Shown here: positions 6,509 through 11,886 of the stretch, piece by piece
How the letters are laid out: each line of letters begins with the position of its first letter
Numbering within the stretch: the stretch's first letter is position 1
Source: CAVPHV01 sp964465915
Lineage (GTDB): Bacteria; Actinomycetota; Acidimicrobiia; Spongiisociales; UBA5794
NCBI GenBank assembly: GCA_964465915.1
Contig: CAYXMJ010000101.1
Span: 1-11,886, forward strand
DNA: 11,886 nucleotides
Direction: 5' to 3'
Program-made: the position numbers and the translations under genes
The notes under the pieces: model-generated
What the model was told of the DNA's origin: nothing
Database searches by the model: none
Seen by the model: only the letters and a program-made list of their open reading frames with translations

Positions 6509-7233
6509 GCGCTTGCCGTCGCATCAACATGTGGTCGGGTCCCCGCAACGTGTCGACCGCGATGATGTACAGCTGGCGCCAGCGGGCCGACACCACTGTG
6601 TGGGATGAGCCTATGTACGGCCACTACCTGGTGGTTACCGGTGTGGATCATCCCGGCCGTGACCGCATCCTCGCCGCCGTACCGACCGATGCCGACAAGA
6701 TCACCATCACGATGCTCGAGGGCGACTGCCCGACCCCGGTCTTCTTCTACAAGAACATGGCCCACCACTTGGTCGGCTTTGGTCTGGCGACTTTCGATGG
6801 GCTGGACAGCTTCCTGCTCGTGCGCGACCCGCGCGACATGCTGCCGTCATTGGCGAAGGGGCTTGGGCGAGCCCCGGTGTTGAGCGACACCGGCTTCGAC
6901 ATCCAGGTCGAGATCGTCACTCGGCAACTGGCGAACGGAGCGACTCCGATCGTGGTCGACTCTCGCTCGCTGCTCGCCGATCCCGCCGGGCAGCTGGCCG
7001 AGTTGTGCGCCCGGCTCGACCTCCCGTTCGACCCGGCCATGCTGAGCTGGCCTGCCGGCCCCAAGCCGGAGGACGGAGTGTGGGGCGACCATTGGTACCG
7101 GAGGCTCCATGGGACAACGCAGTTCGAGCCGTATCAGCCAAAGACGGAGCCGTTTCCCGATGAACTCAGGTCGCTCTACGCCGCCTGTCTGCCGCTCTAC
7201 GAACGCCTCACCGAGTTCACCATCGGCACCTGA
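6505..7233 (+). CDS. Sulfotransferase-like P-loop protein
   Basis: A 242-residue soluble protein of the sulfotransferase/P-loop fold. The N-terminal WSGPRNVSTAMMYSW (10-24) occupies the place of the phosphate-binding loop that holds PAPS in sulfotransferases, followed by DEPMYGHYL (34-42). FYKNMAHHL (81-89) and LLVRDPRDMLPS (104-115) match the usual central strand and the R...S pair that binds the 3'-phosphate. The C-terminal PEDGVWGDHWYRRLH is a family mark that I recall from the N-terminal half of plant branched-chain aminotransferase-like proteins. It starts at ATG 6505, overlapping the aminotransferase stop by four bases, so the two are translated together. It could sulfonate or phosphorylate a product of the aminotransferase or bind a nucleotide without transfer; none of these is shown. 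Its stop lies 15 bases from the stop of the convergent gene, with no visible terminator. Confidence 0.82.
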   Translation: MSACRRINMWSGPRNVSTAMMYSWRQRADTTVWDEPMYGHYLVVTGVDHPGRDRILAAVPTDADKITITMLEGDCPTPVFFYKNMAHHLVGFGLATFDGLDSFLLVRDPRDMLPSLAKGLGRAPVLSDTGFDIQVEIVTRQLANGATPIVVDSRSLLADPAGQLAELCARLDLPFDPAMLSWPAGPKPEDGVWGDHWYRRLHGTTQFEPYQPKTEPFPDELRSLYAACLPLYERLTEFTIGT

Positions 7234-7248
7234 GGCCGGGTGACAACA

Positions 7249-7827
7249 TCAGGGCAGTTCGTCGGGGAACACGACCTTCCACTCGTCTGCGCCCGCCACG
7301 AGGAACTCGCTCACCTCGCGGCAGCGGTCGAGGACGTCGCACAACGTCTCCTGGCCGGTCATCACCTCGACCAACGAGACCTCGACCCGCCCCGTGATCG
7401 ACAGTCGGAGGTCCGAACCGCTCGACAGCACCGCGGTCGAGGCAACTCCCGATACTTCGATGGGAAGCGCCGGCCCGCCAACGCCGGCGAGTTCGGTGGC
7501 GAGGATGACGAGGTCCGGCGGTGACTGGAGCACCGGCAGCGCCCAGTTGAACAGGAGTGGGAGGCGATACTCCCCTGTCGGCTCCTCGAAGTCGCCGTCT
7601 ATCTTGGCCACTTCGTCCTCGAGCGCCAGCAGAACCCGCGGATCGACATCGAAGGCGACATTGAGGTCGAGCGGCCCGTCGCAGGCCGACTCCGGGTGGA
7701 GGTCGACCTCCCATGATTGGCGCAGCGAGAAGGTCTCGATGAAGTGCCGCTCGTCGTGCACATGGAAGCCGTGCTCGACGGCATGGTCTTTGAGATAGGT
7801 GATGAACCCGGCAATGTCGATGGCCAT
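7249..7827 (-). CDS. Protein of unknown function, 192 residues
   Basis: I do not recognise this family. The protein is acidic and mostly hydrophilic, with no signal peptide, membrane segment or known catalytic motif. It starts with a helix-like stretch (MAIDIAGFITYLKDHAVE), followed by alternating strand-like segments (LDLNVAFDVD at 53-62, LRLSITGRVEVSLVEV around 139-154) and a C-terminal helix (CDVLDRCREVSEFLVAGADE). This would suit a small alpha/beta or beta-rich cytoplasmic protein. The ATG at 7827 is chosen because the codon pattern begins there and a TANNNT hexamer lies six bases upstream. It is convergent with the sulfotransferase-like gene and lies downstream of the GMC oxidoreductase on the same strand, separated by 88 bases that hold palindromic repeat C, so cotranscription with the oxidoreductase is uncertain. 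Confidence 0.75.
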   Translation of the reverse strand: MAIDIAGFITYLKDHAVEHGFHVHDERHFIETFSLRQSWEVDLHPESACDGPLDLNVAFDVDPRVLLALEDEVAKIDGDFEEPTGEYRLPLLFNWALPVLQSPPDLVILATELAGVGGPALPIEVSGVASTAVLSSGSDLRLSITGRVEVSLVEVMTGQETLCDVLDRCREVSEFLVAGADEWKVVFPDELP

Positions 7828-7833
7828 GACGCG

Positions 7834-7839
7834 ATGGTA
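7834..7839 (-). promoter_or_regulatory. Putative -10 hexamer of a leaderless promoter
   Basis: TACCAT on the minus strand, six bases before the ATG at 7827, with no Shine-Dalgarno sequence. It is the third instance of the arrangement seen at 1946 and 5578. No -35 box is evident. Confidence 0.35.
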
Positions 7840-7856
7840 CCGGGACCGGATTCCTT

Positions 7857-7911
7857 GTGTTCTGGCGTGGCTGAGGTACCGGAAACGGTACCCGAGCCAC
7901 GCAAGAACGGG
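7857..7911 (-). repeat. Palindromic repeat, copy C
   Basis: The best preserved member of the family at 1814-1940. The inner stem is a perfect GGTACC/GGTACC (7875-7880 with 7887-7892) around the loop GGAAAC. After two mismatches the outer stem continues as GCGTGGCT (7865-7872) with AGCCACGC (7895-7902), and then GTTCT (7859-7863) with AGAAC (7904-7908). It lies four bases beyond the stop of the GMC oxidoreductase and has the same absolute orientation as A and B. The hairpin is not followed by a T-run. Confidence 0.85.
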
Positions 7912-7915
7912 TCTT

Positions 7916-9481
7916 CTAGCCTGCGATCAGGTCGGCGGCCTTCTCGGCGATCATGATGGTCGGGGCGTTGGTGTTGCCGGTGGTGACCGACGGCATGACC
8001 GAGGCGTCGGCGACCCGCAGCCCTTCGACCCCGCGGACCCGCAACTCAGCATCGACGACCGCGTCACCCGGCCCCATCGCACACGTCGACACCGGGTGAT
8101 AGAGCAGTTCGACGCGAGCCCGGATGAATGCCTCGAGTTCTGCCGGCGTCTGGTTCTCCGGGCCGGGGTAGATCTCGGTCCCCCGATATTCATCGAAAGC
8201 GGCCGAGCGGCCGATCTCGCGCGCCATCTCGAGACCGGCAACCAGCGAGCGGACGTCGTCGGGATCGTCCAGGTAGTTGCCGTAGACGGCGGCCTTGGCA
8301 GACGGATCTGCCGAACGCAGCGCCACGCGGCCGCGGCTCTTCACGCTGACCAGCGTCGGGCCCAGCGAGAACGCCTGGCCCCCAAACGTCTCGAAACCGT
8401 GGGAAACGAAGTAGGCGGGCCCGAAGTGGAACTGGATGTCGGGCCGATCCAACCCGTCTCTCGTCCTGACGAACCCGCCGGCCTCACCGACGTTCGAACT
8501 GAGCATTCCCCTGCGAAACAACGCGTACTCCAGCAGGTGACGAGGCTTCTCCGCTTCGGTGAGGCTCGGACCCTTCGTGGTCTCCCATACCGACATGATG
8601 ACCGGATGATCCTGCAGGTTGGCCCCGACCTGCGGCGACTCGACGACAAGGTCGATGCCGTGCTCCGCTAGTTCGTCGCCGGGACCCACCCCAGAAAGCA
8701 TCAACAGTTGCGGCGACGCCAAGGCGCCGGCGGCCAGGATCACCTCGCCGTCGGTGCGCGCCGTGCGTACCGCGCCGTCCCGGCGGTAGGTGACACCCGC
8801 GGCGCGGCCTCCGTCGATGACGATGCGCCCGGCGTGAGCTCCAGTCTCGACGGAGAGGTTGTCTCGTTTCATCGCGGGGCGGAGAAAGGCACGCGCCGTC
8901 GAGTGCCGCATCCCGCCCTTTTGGGTGACTTGATACAGCCCGGCGCCCTCTTGGTTCGCTCCGTTGAAGTCGTCGTTGCGGGCCAATCCCGCTTCTGCGG
9001 CCGCCGCAACAAACGCCATGGTGTATTCGTGAGGGGAGCGGAGATCGGCGACATTCATCTCGCCGCCGCGGCCGTGGTACTCGTCGTGGATCCTTTCGTT
9101 GTTCTCGGATCGTTTGAAGAAGGGCAGCACGTCGTCGTAGCCCCACCCCGCGCAGCCCAGGTCGCGCCAGTCGTCGTAGTCGTGCTTGCTACCGCGGATG
9201 TAGATCATGGCGTTCATCGAGCCCGAACCGCCGAGCATTTTGCCCCGCGGAATGTAGAGCTCGCGGTCCGCCAGGTTGGGCTCGGGCTCCGAGGCGTAGT
9301 CCCAGTCGATGGCGGTCTTGAACTGCTCGGGAAATGCCGCCGGGATATAGACCTCTTTGTGACGGTCCGAACCGCCGGCCTCCAGCAACAACACCGAACG
9401 GTCGGGGTTGGCGCTCAGCCGGTTGGCCAACACACACCCGGCGGATCCGGCGCCAACGATGATGTAGTCGTAGCTGGTCAC
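7916..9481 (-). CDS. GMC-family FAD oxidoreductase (choline/alcohol dehydrogenase-like)
   Basis: A 521-residue flavoenzyme of the glucose-methanol-choline family, which oxidises alcohols to aldehydes. The FAD-binding beta-alpha-beta unit is GAGSAG (10-15) with E34 at the end of the second strand. The GMC signature RGKMLGGSGSMNAMIYIRG spans 79-97. The catalytic pair appears as H462 in LLYHPVSTCAMG and N505 in GNTNAPT near the C-terminus. Motifs and length fit the BetA/AlkJ branch that passes electrons to the respiratory chain or another acceptor rather than to NAD. There is no signal peptide. The start is the GTG at 9481, with AAGGGGAG just upstream; the open frame runs 100 codons further, but that stretch has no family similarity and crosses the divergent DUF427 gene start. 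The substrate is unknown. It is divergent from the DUF427 gene. Confidence 0.92.
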   Translation of the reverse strand: MTSYDYIIVGAGSAGCVLANRLSANPDRSVLLLEAGGSDRHKEVYIPAAFPEQFKTAIDWDYASEPEPNLADRELYIPRGKMLGGSGSMNAMIYIRGSKHDYDDWRDLGCAGWGYDDVLPFFKRSENNERIHDEYHGRGGEMNVADLRSPHEYTMAFVAAAAEAGLARNDDFNGANQEGAGLYQVTQKGGMRHSTARAFLRPAMKRDNLSVETGAHAGRIVIDGGRAAGVTYRRDGAVRTARTDGEVILAAGALASPQLLMLSGVGPGDELAEHGIDLVVESPQVGANLQDHPVIMSVWETTKGPSLTEAEKPRHLLEYALFRRGMLSSNVGEAGGFVRTRDGLDRPDIQFHFGPAYFVSHGFETFGGQAFSLGPTLVSVKSRGRVALRSADPSAKAAVYGNYLDDPDDVRSLVAGLEMAREIGRSAAFDEYRGTEIYPGPENQTPAELEAFIRARVELLYHPVSTCAMGPGDAVVDAELRVRGVEGLRVADASVMPSVTTGNTNAPTIMIAEKAADLIAG

Positions 9482-9485
9482 TGCA

Positions 9486-9493
9486 CTCCCCTT
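9486..9493 (-). promoter_or_regulatory. Ribosome binding site for the GMC oxidoreductase
   Basis: AAGGGGAG on the minus strand, four bases before GTG 9481. It sets the start at VTSYDYIIVGAG and rules out the longer open frame. Confidence 0.7.
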
Positions 9494-9540
9494 CGATGGG
9501 CGTTCTCGCGAGCGTAACCGGCGAGCCGACACCGGCCCAA

Positions 9541-9557
9541 GGCGGGGAATGCCCGCC
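9541..9557. other. Short GC-rich hairpin in the divergent intergenic region
   Basis: GGCGGG (9541-9546) pairs perfectly with CCCGCC (9552-9557) around a five-base loop. It sits in the 122-base region between the divergent oxidoreductase and DUF427 genes, 46 bases before the latter's start. It may be a leader structure or an operator, or chance in GC-rich DNA. The same region holds the palindrome CTCGCGAG at 9505-9512. Confidence 0.25.
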
Positions 9558-9591
9558 CAACACTGCGGGTTGTGCACTACACCACCGACCC

Positions 9592-9597
9592 GAAGGG
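9592..9597 (+). promoter_or_regulatory. Ribosome binding site for the DUF427 gene
   Basis: GAAGGG, six bases before the GTG at 9604. It supports that start over the GTG/ATG codons further upstream. Confidence 0.6.
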
Positions 9598-9603
9598 ACC
9601 ACA

Positions 9604-10359
9604 GTGACGGCGCGAACCCATGGCCGCATCCGGATCGAAGATGGCGGCAAGCGCGTCCGCACCATGCTCGGTGGCGTCGTTGTGGCCGACTCCGCCAATG
9701 TGAAGTACGTGTGGGAGAAGCCCTACTACCCGACGTACTACTTCCCCGTTGCCGACGTGCGAACCGACCATCTTGCGCCAACCGGTGAACAGGACCACAG
9801 CCCGAGCCGGGGAACCGCCCAATTGCACACTGTCAAGGCCAACGGTCGGGAAGCCGCCGACGCCGTGCGCTGGTACACCGAGGCGAAGATCGAGGAGCTC
9901 AACGACTACGTCACCTTCGATTGGTCGGCCATGGATGCCTGGTTCGAGGAAGACGAGGAGGTGTTCGTCCACGCCCGCGACCCATACTCCCGGGTCGACA
10001 TCCTGCAGAGCTCACGCCACATCGAGGTGGTGATCAACGGTGAGAAGGTCGCCGACAGCCACCAGCCCCGCCTGCTCTTCGAGACGGGACTGCCGACCCG
10101 CTACTACCTCCCGAAGACCGACGTGCGGATGGACCTTCTCACCGCATCAGATCTCCACACTGCGTGTCCCTACAAGGGAGAGGCTTCGTACTACCACGTC
10201 GTGGTTGGCGGCGAAACCCTCGAGAACCATGTCTGGTGGTATCCGTCACCGGTGGCCGAGAGCCAGAAGATCGCCGGCTACGTGTGCTTCTACAACGAGA
10301 AGGTCGACATCTACGTCGACGGCGAAATGGTTGAGCGCCCCAGGACGATGTTCAGCTAG
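9604..10359 (+). CDS. Tandem DUF427 domain protein
   Basis: A 251-residue cytoplasmic protein made of two DUF427 (Pfam NTP_transf_9) units. The biochemical role of DUF427 is not established. The C-terminal unit is canonical: HIEVVINGEKVADS (139-152), TRYYLPKTDVR (165-175), TACPYKGEASYYHV (186-199), VWWYPSPV (210-217), IAGYVCFYNEKVDIYVDGE (223-241). The N-terminal unit (about 5-130) keeps RIRIEDGGKRVRTMLGGVVVADS and PTYYFPVADVR but has SPSRG (66-70) where the second unit has CPYKG, and its C-terminal part is diverged. This looks like an old duplication with one unit kept conserved. The start at GTG 9604 is supported by GAAGGG six bases upstream. The gene is divergent from the GMC oxidoreductase and is followed, after 50 bases, by the serpin, which has its own promoter-like hexamer. 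Confidence 0.88.
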   Translation: MTARTHGRIRIEDGGKRVRTMLGGVVVADSANVKYVWEKPYYPTYYFPVADVRTDHLAPTGEQDHSPSRGTAQLHTVKANGREAADAVRWYTEAKIEELNDYVTFDWSAMDAWFEEDEEVFVHARDPYSRVDILQSSRHIEVVINGEKVADSHQPRLLFETGLPTRYYLPKTDVRMDLLTASDLHTACPYKGEASYYHVVVGGETLENHVWWYPSPVAESQKIAGYVCFYNEKVDIYVDGEMVERPRTMFS

Positions 10360-10378
10360 GAACTCAACGGGGGCGCGA

Positions 10379-10384
10379 TATCGT
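10379..10384 (+). promoter_or_regulatory. Putative -10 hexamer for the serpin gene
   Basis: TATCGT, identical to the hexamer before the sulfhydrylase gene. Seven bases further is ATG 10392, in frame with the Shine-Dalgarno-led ATG 10410. The transcript could thus begin with an in-frame AUG and also carry an AGGAGG for the internal start. Confidence 0.3.
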
Positions 10385-10394
10385 CTCAATGATG

Positions 10395-10400
10395 AGGAGG
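10395..10400 (+). promoter_or_regulatory. Ribosome binding site for the serpin gene
   Basis: AGGAGG, nine bases before ATG 10410. It favours 10410 over the in-frame ATGs at 10389 and 10392, and the resulting N-terminus is a short, well-formed lipoprotein signal. Confidence 0.65.
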
Positions 10401-10409
10401 CCAATCATC

Positions 10410-11722
10410 ATGAAGACGCGCCACATTGTTGCCATCGCCCTGGCCGTTGCCGTTGTTGCCTCGGCTTGTGGAGCAGAGAGTGAGTCGACNNNNNNNNNNN
10501 NNNNNNNNNNNNNNNNNNNNNNNNNNNNNNNNNNNNNNNNNNNNNNNNNNNNNNNNNNNNNNNNNNNNNNNNNNNNNNNNNNNNNNNNNCCGGCGATACC
10601 GAGTTTGCCCTCGACATCTTCCGGGTGGCGGCCGCCGGGGGCGAGAACACCATGCTCAGCCCGAACAGCATCGCGACTGCACTGACCATGACGTACGGCG
10701 GGGCGCGAGCCACGACCGCGCAAGAGATGGCAGCCACGCTGCATCTCGGCCTGCTCGAGGATCGCATCCACGCCGCCCGCAACGAACTCGACCTGCGGGT
10801 CACGGCAGAGACGCCGCAAGTACCCGAGGACGACAGCCAGCCGTTCACGATCAACACCGCCAATTCGGTGTGGGGTCAGCCCGACTATCCATTCCTCGAG
10901 GCCTTCCTCGACATGCTGGCTCGCGACTACGACGCCGGCATGTACCTGGCCGATTTCGCCAACGACACCGAGGGCGCCAGGGTTGCCATCAACGACTGGG
11001 TCGAGGACGAGACCGAGGGTCGGATCCAGGACATGCTTCCTCCGGGAGTCCTCACCTCACTGACGCGCATGGTCTTGGTCAACGCCATCTGGTTCAAGGC
11101 CAATTGGGCGACACAGTTCGAACCGACCCTGACCGCCCCAGGAGCCTTCACCTTGCTCGACGGCACCACAGTCGAGGCACAACTGATGCACGGCCTGGTC
11201 ACCATGCCCTATCTCACCGGGGACGGCTTCGCCGCCGCCGCTATCCCCTATGCCGGCGACGCCGACATGATTGTTGTGCTTCCCGATCCCGGGCGCTTCG
11301 TGGAGGTCACCGCCGCATTGGGGAGCGACGACCTCGACGTCAGGGCCGGCGGCGAGCGACGGGAGGTGGATCTCACGATGCCGAAGTTCGAGTTCGAAGC
11401 GGAATTCGGCCTCAAGGGAGCACTCCAGGAACTTGGAATGGCTGAGGCCTTCAATCCGCCGCCGGGTCCCGGAACCGCCGACTTCACCGGCATCACCGAA
11501 GGCGGCGAACTCTACGTCCAAGACGTCGTGCACAAGTCCTTCATCAAGGTCGACGAGCAGGGCACCGAAGCGGCCGCAGCCACGGCCGTCATCCTTGGTC
11601 TCACCTCGCTGCCCCAACCGGCGACCTTGACCCTCGATCGGCCGTTCCTGTTCGTCATCAGACACCGCAGCACCGGCGAGATCTTGTTCATCGGGCAGGT
11701 GACCAACCCCACGGTCGGTTAG
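10410..11722 (+). CDS. Lipoprotein serpin (serine protease inhibitor), interrupted by an assembly gap
   Basis: Before the gap lie 26 codons, MKTRHIVAIALAVAVVASAC and then GAESES: a lipoprotein signal with C20 as the probable lipid anchor. After the gap, 376 residues form nearly a full serpin core, from GDTEFALDIFR (helix A) through SPNSIATALTMTYGGA (helix B) and LVNAIWFKANWATQFE to the C-terminal RPFLFVIRHRSTGEILFIGQV and NP. The hinge reads DEQGTEAAAATAV, with small residues from P12 to P9, as in inhibitory serpins that insert the loop and trap proteases. Counting from P15 Gly (11561) puts P1-P1' at Thr-Ser (11603-11608), followed by Leu-Pro; the true scissile bond may differ. The likely role is to protect the cell surface from proteases. 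Frames on the two sides differ by one base across 100 N, so the gap size is nominal; joining the two parts as one gene is an inference. Confidence 0.88.
10490..10589. other. Assembly gap (100 N)
   Basis: Exactly 100 undetermined bases, the usual placeholder for a gap of unknown length. It falls just after the lipoprotein signal of the serpin gene. If both sides are one gene, the true length must leave remainder 2 on division by 3, which 100 does not. Confidence 0.99.
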
Positions 11723-11792
11723 CTCGAAAGACTCGCGCCGGAGCCGGGGATGGCAGCGCTGCGCCGAGTATCCGGCCGTGGGCCAGAAAATG

Positions 11793-11816
11793 AAGAAGGC
11801 CCCGAAGGGCCCTCTC
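11793..11816 (-). terminator. Intrinsic terminator with UUCG loop, minus strand
   Basis: On the minus strand, GAGAGGGCCC pairs with GGGCCTTCTT around a TTCG tetraloop closed by C-G; two of the ten pairs are G-U. A T-rich stretch (TTCTTCATTTT) overlaps its 3' arm and continues past it. It lies 20 bases beyond the stop at 11836 and fits as the end of that gene. On the plus strand the stem could also stop serpin transcripts, but no T-run follows on that side. Confidence 0.7.
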
Positions 11817-11835
11817 CAATCTCGGTCGCAAGAAC

Positions 11836-11886
11836 CTAGAGGTTGCTGGAGATGTTGTCGAAGTTGCTGTCGACCTCACGTCCGAC
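11836..11886 (-). CDS. C-terminal end of a truncated gene, possibly Flp-type pilin
   Basis: Only the last 16 codons and the TAG stop are in the window, reading VGREVDSNFDNISSNL. The short F-x-x-I-S-S-x-L tail is like the C-termini of small Flp/Fap-type pilins of actinobacteria, and a strong terminator 20 bases downstream suits a highly expressed single gene. The reading frame is supported by the stop and terminator placement rather than by length. The pilin assignment is tentative, since 16 residues cannot identify a family. The gene is convergent with the serpin. Confidence 0.4.
   Translation of the reverse strand, partial: VGREVDSNFDNISSNL

Noticed and set aside
9505..9512. CTCGCGAG palindrome in the divergent region as an operator
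   Set aside because: It is only eight bases and likely to occur by chance in GC-rich DNA; no second copy or matching regulator gene is seen.
7916..9781. Longer 621-codon frame for the GMC oxidoreductase
   Set aside because: The first 100 codons lack family similarity, are low-complexity and Arg/Ser-rich, and cross the start of the divergent DUF427 gene. A Shine-Dalgarno sequence supports GTG 9481.

Overview
This is a GC-rich window whose gene content points to an actinobacterium, most likely of the Acidimicrobiia type (Ilumatobacter-like). That placement is an inference from codon use, leaderless-type promoters, a stand-alone DUF427 protein and a bacterial serpin; no marker gene here proves it. 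A run of exactly 100 N at 10490-10589 shows a scaffolded draft or metagenome assembly. No tRNA, rRNA, CRISPR array, transposase or phage gene is visible, and no gene-free stretch exceeds 300 bases.

Layout. (1) 1-1812: C-terminal part of a MacB/FtsX-type ABC permease, cut by the window edge. (2) 1813-1957: two adjacent imperfect palindromes of a short repeat family; a third copy lies at 7857-7911. (3) 1958-5089: a tight plus-strand operon of an O-acetylhomoserine sulfhydrylase-like PLP enzyme, an alpha/beta hydrolase and a double-GNAT acetyltransferase. (4) 5086-5487, minus: a stand-alone histidine phosphotransfer (Hpt) protein, tail to tail with the acetyltransferase through a shared CTAG. 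(5) 5591-7233, plus: a class IV aminotransferase translationally coupled to a sulfotransferase-like P-loop protein. (6) 7249-7827, minus: an acidic protein of unknown function. (7) 7916-9481, minus: a GMC-family FAD oxidoreductase. (8) 9604-10359, plus: a tandem DUF427 protein. (9) 10410-11722, plus: a lipoprotein serpin interrupted by the assembly gap. (10) 11836-11886, minus: the last 16 codons of a gene followed by a UUCG-loop terminator, possibly a Flp-type pilin.

The most interesting unit is the aminotransferase plus sulfotransferase-like pair. The same two domains are, from memory, fused in one large plant protein family annotated as branched-chain aminotransferase-like. Here they are separate, overlapping genes in the opposite order. 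The bacterial aminotransferase also carries Thr where class IV enzymes normally have the glutamate that holds the PLP pyridine nitrogen. This could be a poorly characterised amino-acid modifying or salvage module. The serpin, with an inhibitory-type hinge and a lipoprotein signal, is the second notable gene. Three genes without a Shine-Dalgarno sequence have a TANNNT hexamer 6-7 bases before the ATG, which suggests leaderless transcripts; five others have clear ribosome binding sites.
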